Assembly: GCA_025200525.1 (NCBI GenBank)
Contig: CM045762.1
Location: 129,755,679-129,819,678, forward strand
Direction: 5' to 3'
Source of the DNA: Camellia lanceoleosa
Taxonomy: Eukaryota; Streptophyta; Magnoliopsida; Ericales; Theaceae
DNA length: 64,000 nucleotides
The notes under the pieces were generated by a model, which was not told where the DNA came from, ran no database searches, and saw nothing but the letters and a program-made list of their open reading frames with translations. The translations under genes were made by a program, and so were the position numbers. Each line of letters opens with the position of its first letter. Within the stretch, counting starts at the first letter, position 1. Below, in pieces: positions 36,001 to 47,619 of this stretch.

Positions 36001-37433
36001 ATGAGCTCAAAAAAATGATATTTTAAGTTATGGCCGGAGCTCAAAACAGCAAGCAAAAAGGGCTAAGAAAACTTGCAAAAATGAGCTAGAAAAAGGGAAA
36101 AATGATGCTTACCCTTGAAGACTAATCCTTTGCTACCTCTTGGACCAAGAAAAGCTGCCTCCTAGCCTCTGAGAAGACCTCCAAGCTGCTGGAAATGGAA
36201 GTGGTAGTGTAGTGCTAGGTGGTGGTGTGAAAAAGGGGTAGAACTTGGTTGTTTTTGAAGGTTAAAGAGAGAGATGGAGGGAGGTATGTATATGCAAGCT
36301 CAAGGCCATTTTTCCAACCCTTGGACCAATGTTGGAGGCCAGTTATATAGACCAAAGAGGAGGAGAAAAGGAGGGGAAAAAATGGGGGGAAAACAAGCCA
36401 AGTTTCCCCCCAAAAGTTGTCCCCCCCGGATACAAATTTTTTGGAAGAAAAAAGTATACAGCTGTAATGTACTCACCCTGAGAAGAAAGGCTAGCCAGGT
36501 TTTGGAGCTGCAGGTGGTCGGTCGGCCACCCCCCATGGCCGGCCGGCCAGGGGTCAAAAAGGCCAAGGTGAATTAATGGCCGGCCACCACAAATTGGTGT
36601 CCTCCCAGATGCCCTCGACATAGCCCTGTGGTCCAAAATTGGAGGAAGTGAAACAGGAGAGAGAACAAGCCATTTTTCAAAGGTGTTCAAAAGGTTCAAA
36701 TGGAATTACTGGCCGGCCATGTGATATTTGTGTCCTCCCAGGTGTGTACAACACAAATATGTGGTTTGGAGCTGAAGAAAGTGGCCTTAGGGTGGTCAAC
36801 ATTGGCTTTGAAGTGAGAAAAATGGGTGTCGGAGGGCGATGAAGGAATATAACTGGTTGCTAAAACAATCGCCTCCCACCCTTCTATGACCTTCCTGGTG
36901 ATGAAACAGAGGTCCTCGCCAAAAATGAACGCAACAGATGCAAAATGAAGGTTCGGGTTTAACGAATAACGCGTCGAGGCCCCAAATCGATCGTTAGGCA
37001 CTGGGAGTGGTGTTCGAACACGAAGTGGATCTCTCAGACCACAGTGTCCCTCAAAAGGGAGTAAATAAGACGCATGCTAGAAATCGGAGCAAACGGAGGT
37101 AGTTAGGCGGTCCCGAACCGAGGCACACGGCCTGACGGCTCCGAAAACCGGGAACCGGGCTCCGAAATGGAAAGAATGGCCTACGACCATGAAATATAGC
37201 CCACGGCCACTGAGAGATGGTCTACGAGACCTCTCCCTCCCTTTGGGAAGAGAAACAGAGAAAACTGAGCTTGGTTTGCAAACCGAGGCAAGGCATAGAA
37301 AAGCCCGAAAGTTTGGAAGCAGGGCTCACGGCCGAGACTCTGAAATCTTTGGACGAGCACGATATGCAACATCACACAGTGCTCAATCGGTGACGTCTGA
37401 GTCTTAAGGTCGGTCAAAAATGAGGTGTCTAAA
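33022..37433 (-). repeat. 5' LTR of the giant element
   Basis: About 4,412 bp, matching 12527-16923. Its outer end reads tctaaa instead of tctaca, a one-base decay of the terminal CA. It contains the ~160-bp array (about 35227-36060) and GGCCGGCC words (about 36530-36720). The target duplication gatgt follows at 37434. Confidence 0.9.
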
Positions 37434-37438
37434 GATGT

Positions 37439-37860
37439 ATACGCTCTTCTTCGACAATCAATAGAAGCAAAGGCTACTTCTCGATACTCACACTGATGGA
37501 AGCAAGATCTGTTCTTCAAAAGTTTGAGTGGGAGCACACACTCTACTTTAGCAAGAAAGACCATCGAAGCTTGTATTGATGGAAGTAAGGGCTATTCTTC
37601 GAAAGTTCGAGTAGGAGCACACACTCTACTTTAGCAAGAAAGACCCTCGAAGCTTACATTGATAGAAGTAATGGCTGCTCTTCGGAGGTCCAAGTGGGAA
37701 CACACACTATTTTGATAACTAATGGAGGCTGTTTGTCGGAAGTCCGAGTACTTCGGCAACTAATGGAAATAGAGGCTATCCTTCGGAAGTTCGAGCGAGA
37801 GTACACTTCTACTGCGCCAAGAAAGGTCCCTTTAGGTTGGTAATCGAGTTTACTATTCTT
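37439..37860. repeat. ~83-bp tandem repeat, right part
   Basis: Continuation of the array at 11650-12526 beyond the inserted giant element. Units begin near 37521, 37604 and 37686, with the same gagcacacactctactttagcaagaaag core. Confidence 0.75.
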
Positions 37861-38110
37861 CTTTCTTCTTCGAGGGGCAATAAAAATTGAAAACTGTCTC
37901 AAGAAACATAACATAATGAAGAGACACAATATAGAAAAAATAACTTCTAATGGAGAAACACAATATAAAAGAAATAAATTTTCTTTATAACATAAGAAAG
38001 ATATAACTGAACAGTGTCGTAAATACAAATTGTTAATGTCATAGATAGGTTTCTTCTACAGAATGTCGACATTTGCCCATAGAGTTGCAAGGTCATTTGG
38101 AAAGCTTTCA

Positions 38111-39619
38111 CTAGCTGCTCAGGCTGTGGCCATCATACAACATCATAGTCACATCTTCTAAGTTATTCTGGGGCCTCTGTTCTTTGAACTCTAGCTCATC
38201 TGCTTCGACTTTCTCTCCAAAGATCTTCTTAAGTGTCCGGCACTTTTCTATAGGATGTCCTAGTGATCGGTGGAAAGCACAATAATTAGGACCCTCGCGG
38301 TCCTTCTTTGGCAAAAGCTCTTCAATACGAGGCAACTTTAGTTCTCCATCTGCCACCCATTCTTTAACTAAGGCCTTCACCTCCTCAACACTGCACGGAA
38401 AAGAAGTGTCATCTTCGCAGTTTTTCCTCTTTTGACCTCTGAATTCCTCCCGCTATGACTTTTGGGTAGAAGACGTGGAAGCTGTAGTGACAGAAGGTCC
38501 TCAAGATGACTTGAAGCTAGTTTTATAACTTGTCTCAAACCTGATGTCCTAAGATAAAGGTATGTTGATGTTTCGAGATGCTTCAATTAGTGCCAAAATG
38601 GTGGATAGCTTGTGATTAACAAGAAGCATCTTGTACCCGTTCAATGCCCCTTCAACATAGATTTGGACCAAGTAGCTTTCCTCCATAACCTCATGACAGT
38701 CCATGGCTTTGTCTTAGAACCTTTTCACATATTCGAGAATGTCTTCACTGTCTCGTTGCTTTTCCTTACATAGGGTAAGAGCGGTCACTTTTTTGGCCAC
38801 CTGAAAGAATTTGGCGTGGAATTTGTTGACTATCTCCTCTCAACTTCGGATAGAGTTTGAGGCCAAGTTAACATACCAACTATATGCTCGGTCGTTGAGG
38901 GACTTGGAGAATTCTCTCAGACGGAGGACATGATTTGAACCATGAATCCCCAAAGTCTCGATGAACCGAACAACATGTTCTCGAGCATTTCCTTGCTTGC
39001 CATCGCATTTGATAAACTTCGGCACCGTGTATCCCTTTGGGCAGGGATAACTTAACATCTCGATAGGGTATGGTGGCTTGACATCCAGATTGGGCAAATA
39101 GAGTAAAGTCTTCTTGCCCTGTTCGAGATCGAACATAGCTTGCACATTGGCAAGAGTGAGAAATTGTTAAGGGAGAGAACTTGATAGTGGTATTCCTGGA
39201 ACTTAGCTTGTAGACCTGAAGATCGAGGTTAGAGCGACTTGGCCATTTGGGTGTTGAGAATTCATCATCGGTGAAGACATATGACGATATTGGCCATCGA
39301 CACCTATAGACAAGCCATTCGATGATGGGACATTGAATTGGGTCCCATAAAGTCTATTGCACGCTGTAGCTATACCAGGTTGGACTTGCAAACTCGGCAT
39401 CGAAACCAAAGGAGACCCGCTCGGTACATGAGTAGAATTTACAATTGGTGGAACAAAATTAGGCATGAGTGGAGCACCATTTGGTAGAGAAATTTCTGTG
39501 GGCCTTCCTTGAACTTCCACCACCATTAGAATGCCATTCATCGTGCCGGAGACTCCTCCAACCACCGATGAACCATGGCTCGATCCTCCGGTTATGTAAT
39601 TTTGGGCTCCATGGGCCAT
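38111..39619 (-). pseudogene. gag: gag of the non-autonomous element, decayed
   Basis: The minus strand encodes a Gly/Pro/Ser-rich N-terminal part (39619-39203, starting MAHGAQNYITGG). A capsid-like core follows at 39145-38840 (FIKCDGKQGNAREHVVRFIE; LNDRAYSWYVNL). The region down to about 38590 reads like gag in pieces (KFHAKFFQVAKK), with several stops. A zinc-knuckle-like motif lies at 38380-38111 (CAFHRSLGHPIEKC). The CxxHxxxGHxxxxC wording parallels the giant element's gag, supporting a Tat-lineage origin. No protease or polymerase follows. The gene contains multiple stop codons and cannot make a full protein now. Confidence 0.78.
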
Positions 39620-40020
39620 AGGTTAGCCATGACTTGTTCCTCCTAGCACTTGATTTTGCACACTATTTTGAGCAACTTTAAGGAGAATTCAGGGTGGGTC
39701 TTAATGATTTTGACCATTCCCAACATCACCATGAAGTTGTTGATGCTTGCCGGTGATGACTTGACCTTCATTTGTTGCCAGTGGTGCGAAATGCGAACCC
39801 ATCACCAACATGGTGTGGATGAGATTTTGAAGGGTTGTGAAAATCTCTTGTTGAGTGTGTTGGAGTCTTTGAATGGCTTCAAGGATGAGAGGAGAGTCTT
39901 GAACTTGAGTCCTCTCATCACCACTATTTGAAGAGCATTATTGATGAACCTCTTCTTCTCCCACAATCTTCACCAGAGTTGTGTTGATTCCGGATCTTGT
40001 TGAGACTATTAATCAATCCA

Positions 40021-40040
40021 CCTCTCCAGCGGAGTCGCCA
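40021..40040 (-). other. Primer-binding site of the gag-only element
   Basis: TGGCGACTCCGCTGGAGAGG on the minus strand, two bases inside the LTR at 40043. It shares most positions with the giant element's primer site, so both probably use the same tRNA. Confidence 0.78.
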
Positions 40041-40042
40041 AA

Positions 40043-41247
40043 TGTATGAGAGGGTTCAAGAATGTTGTTGGAAAATTTGAAGATATTCGAAGATCTCTGA
40101 AGAAAACTCGAATTCTCTAGAAATGAGAGGCTTAGATTCTTCACCAGTTATAACTAGGAACACAATAGCAAAGAGATGATGGAGATAAGAGATCGGGCGA
40201 AGAAGAAGGCAAAATAGTTAGAGAGAGAATAATGACAGGGCTCTTCCATTGATTTCTCATTTTCACTCTGAAGGTAGATAATGGAGAAGGGAAATTAGTT
40301 CTTTCCCAAGTGTTGTCTCTCCAAAATCCATCCCTTGTAAAGCTATGGGTGGGTGCTATTTATTGGCACCTCATGATGTAAGATGGAGCCCATGTGCAAG
40401 GCACATGGGGAATACTCTCTCTAACCACCTTGTCTAAGGAGGTGACCTCTCCGAGGATGAGGAAAACCCCAAAGAGGAGATCAACCTCTCGGCGAACCCT
40501 TCTTCTTAGCCACACCTAACCAATGATTCCCAATCATCCTAAGGGGTTAGGGGTAGTCCTAGAGGACACCCTGCTGCAGAAGGGTCAGGGTTACTTCAAG
40601 AGAATACCATGCCACAAATATTGCCGAGTCTTAGGGACCCCTTAGATCGTGCCACCTCCACCCGGGTGTAGGCTAATTTAACCGAAGAGTGAATTTATCT
40701 CCACTCACCGTCTTGAGATCGGGTCCTTGGTTCAAACTCTGTTATGCCCATGGTTCTGGTGCGTAGATCCCGGAAAAGCTCCAAGCTCGCAACTGTTCTG
40801 GGAGTCGTTAATGGAGTGACTTCTAGATTGCGTTTGAATCTGTTCGAAGCCAAGCGCTTTGGATCTCTAGGTTCGTAGATCTGAACCCTTTTGAGTCCAA
40901 GCTGAAATAGGTCTCTAAGTTTGTGGTTTCGAACCCTTTCAAGACTACGCCAATACCTCAGAGAATAGATCTCTTCCCAGGGTTTCATCTCTTTTGAAAG
41001 CAATGATTAACCTCCTCGAACGCCCGTATGATCTAGGTCTCCTTGGATGGGCTTGTTGGACTCTCTTTAGAGATATCTACTTGATAAGTCTTCCTCGGCC
41101 AATTTGTTGGTTTCTCGTGGGCTTGTTCAGTAGATTTGACTTGGGCCCATTTGGCAATAATTTCTTTAAGCTCACCAATTTTGGGCTTTTCGATTGGGCT
41201 CCAATTGGGCCCAATTAATTAGCGGGCTTAAGTTAACCCCTCTTACA
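40043..41247 (-). repeat. 5' LTR of the gag-only element
   Basis: About 1.2 kb, TGTATGAGAG ... CTCTTACA, matching 8315-9507. The terminal dinucleotides are intact here, and the target duplication atgta follows at 41248-41252. Confidence 0.86.
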
Positions 41248-41252
41248 ATGTA

Positions 41253-42598
41253 TATGTGCAATGTTATGCCATGCCACAATATCATAAGCTTTGTTTTAAA
41301 AAAAATATCAACTATCGTGATCTTTAAAAGAATTCCTTAATCATCTCAATAAATTCCAAGATTTAAAACAAGGTGGTAAATATGACTCAGGAAAATCCCT
41401 AGGGTTAGTGTCTGCAAGTAGACGTATCAAGTACTTCCAAATCCTACCTTACTGGCTTTTAATCGGAGGGCTTAGGCACCCACACGCACATGTTTCCGAT
41501 CTTACACCAAGGACACTCAAGCCAACTTAATTTTCAAACTACACCCCCTAACCGAATTTCTCACCGTATTTACCTCAAAACATTACAATAGTAACAATTG
41601 TTTTTCTCAAACAACATAACCCTTTACAAGGCATAACCATAGTTAATCATATTTTGAACCATGCAAATGAATGAATTGAAATAAAATAATTTCAATATGC
41701 ACGATTTCTCCACATTTCGAACATTTGCTCAAGGAACAAAATAAGATATCCAATATTCAATTATTCATACTCCAAAAATTCATATTAATTCTATACCCAT
41801 GTGACATATGACATTCTCTCATCTTCACAATCGACATTCATTTTCTTTTTCATTTTCATATGCCAAACAAATGCACAACATGTTATCATAATTTCTCAGT
41901 CGCAATAGTTATCCTTTTCATGAGTATTTCAACAACAGAATAACATGAGGAAAATTTCTTCGATTTCTCAAAGGATTTAGCAATCATTTCATAGATATTT
42001 CACAAATTTCACTTGTCCCCAATTTGCCCCAAAACCTAGGGTTTGATCAAAAGAGAGATTTTTCTTCATTTTCAAAATATTTTCTTGCAAGCATTCCCTT
42101 AATGGTTCATAGTTCACCAAATAATTTATCTTGGGCTAAAATCATGAAAGAAAATCATTCTCTAACATTTCCTAGATTCAACATTTTAAAACTCAAAACT
42201 TGAACTTATAGTAAAATGGACAAGACATGCTAAAATCAAATATATAAATTAAAGAAACTCCCTACCTCTAGATTTGAGATGAAAAGATGAAAAAGCTTTG
42301 AAATCAACGGTGTCGAAATCCGATCTCCATTGCACACAACGTCATCCATGAGGTGCTCTCCAAAATTAAAAAAGATACTAGGGTGAAAATCTCAATGAAT
42401 ATGGAGAGATCAATGAAATAATGACGTAGGTGGAGGGTTTCTAGAGAGAGAGAGAGAAGTGAAAAGTGAAATAAAAGTGTATAAGAGATAAACTTTTAAG
42501 TGATTGGACACATTTTTCAAAGCAGACTGTGGACAGACCGCTTGAGCGACCAAACCTGCACTCGAGCAAATAATTCAAACTTTCAGAATCTCTCTCTT
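41253..42598 (-). repeat. Relic LTR, right piece
   Basis: Continues the LTR begun at 7874 after the nested insertion: the atgccatgcc word and later blocks parallel 48090-49700. Near its end are a GA run (42448-42464) and a weak CTCGAGCG cluster (42540-42567). It ends where another LTR starts TGTAATGCC at 42599. Confidence 0.6.
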
Positions 42599-43000
42599 GT
42601 AATGCCTCAAAATAATAGGCAATAGACCATCCGTTATACACATTAAATGACTACACCGACATAAGTAATTAACTTTCATTGATTTCAATTGAGTTACAAA
42701 GGAGTAACATATGCGGTTATACATTCATAAGCCTATCCCTGAATTTATAGCATATGTTACAGCAAAAGATCTAGATGAGATGTGAGTGTAAAGTAGATAA
42801 TAAATGCCATAAAGACTTATAACTTTCCAAAACAGTGTTTGGTTACTACAAAAGTGGAATTTAAGTCCTATACACTTAAAACCCTTGGCTTGTACACAAT
42901 ATATATATATATATATATAGACGACAAAGTGAAACTCTTGCTCCAAGTCCTCTAAGTTATTGCCTTGATGGAGGCATATTATCAGCACCTGATATGTTTT
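42599..43000 (-). repeat. Truncated LTR of the same broad family
   Basis: Starts TGTAATGCCTC and follows the opening block order of the LTRs at 49913 and 59578 (tatacattcataagcc, tatagcatat, aaacccttggcttgtacaca) up to catattatcagcacctg, then becomes unrelated AT-rich DNA. Only about 400 bases remain. Confidence 0.6.
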
Positions 43001-43216
43001 TCTCACATATTTTTAAGAAAATTTAATTTTTTAAATATTTTTATTTTATTTTAAATATTTAATTTTTTAAATTTAAAAAATTTTGGATCGCCCATATATG
43101 TTTAAATTATAATAAATTATTTGGCCAATACTTAAAAAACTAACAACATATTCTTTTTAAAAAAATTTGTAAAAATAAAAATAAAATATCATTTTAAAGA
43201 ACAAAATAAAAAAAAA

Positions 43217-43273
<57 letters not shown>
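43217..43273. repeat. ATT microsatellite
   Basis: About 19 uninterrupted ATT units. A similar shorter run lies at 7322-7355. Confidence 0.95.
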
Positions 43274-43876
43274 GTAAAATAAAGTTTTGAAAATAGTTTT
43301 TGAATTGAGTTTTGAAAAATTTGTTTGGTTTTGAGTTATGAAAAGAATTTAAAATTTTTTTGATCCAAATTATGATATGAAAATCAAACCAAACGCCAAA
43401 GTTTCTCAGGTTCAACTTCTGTTCAGCTTTTAAAAAACATTTCGAACTAAAAGAGTCAAGATTGAGTACAATTTAAATTTTCAAGCCTTGTTTAATAACA
43501 ATTACTTCACTTGATAAGCTTATCTGCATTATAAAAAAATCAAGTTACTTAAGCTCAATTTGTTATTAGTTTGATTTAAATTCATTTTAGATCAACTCAA
43601 CACTGAAAAAAAATCAAGTTTAAACGCATTTTAAAACTCCTTAGAATAAATAAATTTAAATTTGAATAATCTATTACTCAATTTGACTTGGCTTATTTAC
43701 TATCACCAAATGTGTTTAATTAAACAAAAAATCATTCTAAAAATATTTACTTTACATGATCCGAATTCATCTATCATGTGTTTTGATAGCAAAGCACATT
43801 TGCTCCTGGATGAAAAATTATTCAATAATTTTAGAGTACCATGCGATATAATCTATATGAAAAATGACTTAGGCCC

Positions 43877-44013
43877 CCAGTGGGGATGACTCCCACCACC
43901 CTCACTATTTTTTGATTGGCTTAATTTTATTTTATTTTTTTGGTTGGGGGGAGGGTCTTCCTCTCACTGCCTCCCACGTGTATGTGGGGGTGCTGGGAGT
44001 CACCTCCCACTGG
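43877..44013. mobile_element. Small MITE-like inverted repeat
   Basis: The 137-bp segment starts ccagtggggatgactcccac and ends with the near-complement (gggagtcacctcccactgg). Terminal inverted repeats of about 29 bp with a few mismatches flank a T-rich centre. No clear target duplication was found, so the class is open. Confidence 0.55.
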
Positions 44014-44752
44014 AGGTTTGGAGCATTGCTGTAATCTATATGGTCCTCCTAACCAATAAGAAATTACAACTCAAATTAAGTCAATTATTTCTTATTTTTC
44101 GACTCTCTAATAAAAATGAGTCACTATATTCTATCCACAAGATTTTTTACTACAGTATTAATCAGATTCACTACATAAATAATATTGAAGTGTTCCAAAA
44201 ATATCAGATAATTACCCAGGTTGGACCATAGTCTTTTTTGGAGAGTTCCTGGGCCAACTGTCTTTGTTGGAGAGTGGAATTCCATTTGAAAAATAGGTTT
44301 AATTAAACATGGGCCGTACACAGGGAGAGTTATACCGGTGTGTAATCAAATGTAGTTAGAGAAAATATCTTGATTTTTCATAAATTTTATTTACCGCAGT
44401 GTTACATTGTCACAAATTTTGTCATAAAAGTAAGACATAACAAACTTTTACAGATTAAAATTTACCGTCATCAGGTGCGTATCAGTTAGAAATTGTTGTA
44501 GGAATACTTTTGTTAGAGAAATTTATGAGAAAAAATTATTTTTCTTTTTTATTTAATTGACCAAATAGGTGACATGACTGTTTGTCGAATAATTAGCCTT
44601 CTTTCATTTATGATTTAGATGCTACCACCAATAAAATAAAATAAAATAAATAAAAACTTAAATTTTTTTTTTTTCTTCATTAAACTATGTGTGCTTTTAA
44701 AAGAGAATGATGATTATATGGGCTCAAGTTTAGGTGAAATTATTCAAATACT

Positions 44753-45079
44753 CCATGTTTGTTTGGGCGGACTGGATTATGTTGGATTAGTATTCCCATG
44801 ACTAATAGTTCTAGGACTACGAATCCTTTGGATTATGTATCCTATCTTATGTTTGGATTGAGTTAGGATTATAAGGAGGACTAATAGTCCAGACTTTGAC
44901 TTAGTCTTTCAATTTATATCACACTCCCCTTTGTGAGATTAAATAGTCCATCATATGTGGGATACCACATTCAGATGAATTGTTAGTCCGTACTTCAATT
45001 GTTTAACCAAACATCGAATTAATAACTTTATTGGACTATTAGTCCAATCCCAAGCTCATGTCCACCCAAACAAACATGG
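44753..45079. mobile_element. MITE with CCATGTTTGTTTGGG termini
   Basis: A 327-bp segment starts ccatgtttgtttgggcggac and ends with the complement (tccacccaaacaaacatgg). Further inside, ctaatagtcc words recur on both arms. No convincing target duplication was seen. The terminal wording is common among plant MITEs; superfamily unassigned. Confidence 0.6.
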
Positions 45080-45790
45080 CCTTATTGTAATATTTTATTT
45101 TACAATGACACTTTACATATTATTTTTTAAAATTTCAATGCAGAAGTGGTAGACCTACCATTTAGACTAATAATTTTTAGGAAAAATTACTAATCAATGA
45201 TAATTTAAGATAATCATTATATATTTATATAAAAAAATTATGATTTAATTATTAATATTTATAAATTTTACATTGGTATGAAAATTTTCCTAGTTTTTAA
45301 TTTAGAGTACTACCTAATTGAATAATTTCTCCAAGTTTAATAAATTCACAATGTTAATTTGCATTTAATCGAAGTTCAAGGAAGGTTTTGCTTCTATCAA
45401 GTTATGATATCTCATGTTAAAAAGAACAACAATAATTCTAACTTGAAACAATTTAAATTTGACTAAAAATTCTGATTTGAACCCTATGTCACTTATTTCC
45501 GATGTAACCCCCCCAAAAAAAGGAAAAAAAGAAAAAAAAAGAAAAGAAAAAAGAATCCTATGTCACAGTATTTACGAGGAGGAAAGGGGAGGAAAAAAAC
45601 AAATAAAAGAAACTTAAAATTTAAAATTCATAATAGTTTGATAAAAGAGTTAGACCTTACATAGTTAAATTTGTGACAAATAAAAAAATGGTATATAACA
45701 TGTCATATCATTATAGATAAAATAGGAGTCTTTTTATAAGTCTCAATTTTGTTTTGTTTTTTCAAAACAAATAAGGGAACAAAGAAAATA

Positions 45791-46123
45791 GGATAAATTA
45801 CATTGACTTCCCTAGAGATTTAGAAAAAATACAAGTAACCCCATAGTTTTGACATAATTAAATTAACTTCTCATTTAGTTAGGCTAAGGAGACCGACACT
45901 AATGCAAATGGTGTAAAGATACAAAAATAAACAAGAAAATTATATATTTTAACATAAAAGAGATGAGAATACTATTTTTTTTTAATATAATCAATAAATT
46001 ATTGATGAAAATAAGGACTAAGCATTAATTAAAATCATAAGGGAGTTTAATGTAATTATGTCAAAACTGTATGCCTTACTATATTTTTTCTAAACCTCAA
46101 TAGGAGATTGTTGTAATTTATCC
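45791..46123. mobile_element. Mutator-like MITE with a 9-bp target duplication
   Basis: Long terminal inverted repeats: the left end (ggataaattaca, gatttagaaaaaata, agttttgacataatta) is mirrored at the right end (taattatgtcaaaact, tattttttctaaa, tgtaatttatcc). The 9-bp flank aagaaaata is repeated exactly at 45782-45790 and 46124-46132. Nine-base duplications are the signature of Mutator-like transposases. Non-coding, 333 bp. Confidence 0.8.
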
Positions 46124-46486
46124 AAGAAAATATTAAATAGGGATAAAAAAATGTATATATATATAGAGTAGCGGTGGACACACCCAATGAGAATGGTATT
46201 AAAGGTTACAAATTTTGATTTGAATCAAATTTTATTAGTTGTAGGAGGTTTTAATCTGGACGCTTACAGGAGACATGACACTTACATTAGAGTATTGACC
46301 TCCTAAAATTAGGATTGTAATATTTTTGTAACTGATTAAAAAAGTAAATACATATAGAATGTAATTCTTATGAGGATATTTTGAGAAATAAATTGTGAGA
46401 CACTTTTTGCCAACAACTACTCGGGTGTTCACATATTATAAATAAATTAGTGGGTGTGTGAGCACTAGATGGATGTACTGTTCAAT

Positions 46487-47150
46487 TTGTAAAATATAAA
46501 TTTTAATTTTAAATAAAGTATATATATACTTTATGCCGCTCAAATAGTAAAGATGTTTTTTAGATCAATAGTCTTAAATTCAAGTTTCATTCACCTCATT
46601 ATAGAATTTTGTGTTTAAATAATTGTTATAGGAGTATTTTGGGAAAATTCAAAATATGAAATGTAGACATCATGAGAAGCCTTTACTTTATAATAGATGA
46701 GACATAGACACCATGAGAAACTTTCACGTAATAATAACATTAGTGGAGGTGTGCTATTAAATATAATTTTTTTTTGTTTTAAATAACTGTTATAGGGGTA
46801 TTTTGAAACAATTCAAAATATTAGATGTAGACACCGCGAGAAACCTTCACTTTATAATAGTATTAGTAAGGGTGTTATGTTAAATTTGTAAAAATATAAA
46901 TTTTAATGTTAATTTAAAAACACACATATTGTGTGCTTCTCAAGTGGTAAGGGTCTGGTGGGGTGTGTTGTTAGATTTGTAAAATATCAATTTTAATTTT
47001 GATTTAAAAACACACATATTGTGTGTCGCTTAAGTCATAAAGGTATTGTCTGCCAGATCAGGGGTCTTGGTTGCGAGTCTTAGCCTCCTCTCTATATAAT
47101 TTTGTATTTTAAATAGTCAATAAGGACATTTTTGAAAATAAAAAATGTGT
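46487..47150. repeat. tRNA-like (SINE-like) repeat cluster
   Basis: Three diverged copies of a unit are present: an attttaattttraatttaaa lead, acacatattgtgtg (in two copies), then a tRNA A-box-like gctyaagtggtaaagg word (near 46536, 46938 and 47028). Two copies have a B-box-like ggttgcgagtc or aattcaagtt word 35-50 bases later, followed by cacctc and a tttttgtgttttaaataa tail. This suits decayed tRNA-derived SINE copies, possibly with internal duplication. Boundaries and target duplications were not resolved. Confidence 0.45.
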
Positions 47151-47619
47151 AACATTTTGTGTCAATACCATCTCCAAGCTTCAGTTTAATGATGATGGTT
47201 ATTATGGTGGTAGAATGACGGTGGTGGTGATTATGGCAACGGTAGCAGTAGTTGTAGATGTGAAAGATCGTATAAATATTTATAAATTCAATCAGAATTA
47301 AATAATTTTTTTTATCACTTAAAATTTTAGGTGAAGTGCTAATAAATCTTAAAATCTGGTATTCACCAAAAAAAAAAAAAAAAAAAAAGGCTTAAAATGT
47401 GATCTTTTGAATTGTTTAGTCCTCCATTTTTTTCTTATAAATCCAAAGGTCCTATTAAATTATAAATTACACAAAATGGTAGTCACTTACCCGTTTTGGT
47501 TTATTTTTTGAGGGATAAAAGTAGATTTCTCTAAATGGAAAATTACACATTTGGACAATCCGCACTATAGAGCTTTTGAATTTTCTCTCATTTTGGAATA
47601 AATCCCACATTCCGAACAA

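Larger units (their letters stand above)
12527..37433 (-). mobile_element. Tat-lineage (Ogre/Retand-like) giant LTR retrotransposon
   Basis: A 24.9-kb element with 4.4-kb LTRs at both ends and the target duplication gatgt at 12522-12526 and 37434-37438. On the minus strand the order is LTR, primer-binding site, a leader of about 1 kb, gag, protease with G-patch, RT, RNase H, a second archaeal-type RNase H, integrase, about 7.6 kb of accessory DNA, polypurine tract, LTR. The two RNase H domains and the great size mark the Tat lineage. The accessory DNA holds two antisense genes. There is room for only a short leader upstream of gag, so the extra upstream ORF of classical Ogre elements seems absent. 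Stops and a few frameshifts make this copy non-autonomous today. Confidence 0.9.
8315..41247 (-). mobile_element. Non-autonomous gag-only Tat-type LTR retrotransposon, interrupted
   Basis: Two similar LTRs (8315-9507 and 40043-41247) are flanked by an identical 5-bp target duplication, atgta at 8310-8314 and 41248-41252. On the minus strand a primer-binding site follows the right LTR by two bases, then come a decayed gag and an approximately 83-bp tandem-repeat region. No protease, RT or integrase is visible in its own sequence. Excluding the 24.9-kb element nested at 12527-37433, it measures about 8.0 kb. Its primer-binding site resembles that of the nested Tat element, which suggests dependence on Tat-lineage enzymes supplied in trans. 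The architecture is like the TR-GAG class of non-autonomous elements. Confidence 0.82.
43001..47619. other. AT-rich region without genes
   Basis: No coding feature is supported. The region holds an ATT microsatellite (43217-43273), three MITE-like elements and tRNA-like repeats listed separately; the rest is AT-rich sequence with homopolymer runs, including a C-run and A/G-rich tract near 45509-45560. Confidence 0.6.

Noticed and set aside
46936..47090. Possible functional tRNA gene
   Set aside because: A- and B-box-like words occur, but no cloverleaf or acceptor stem can be drawn and several copies are diverged. A SINE-like origin fits better.
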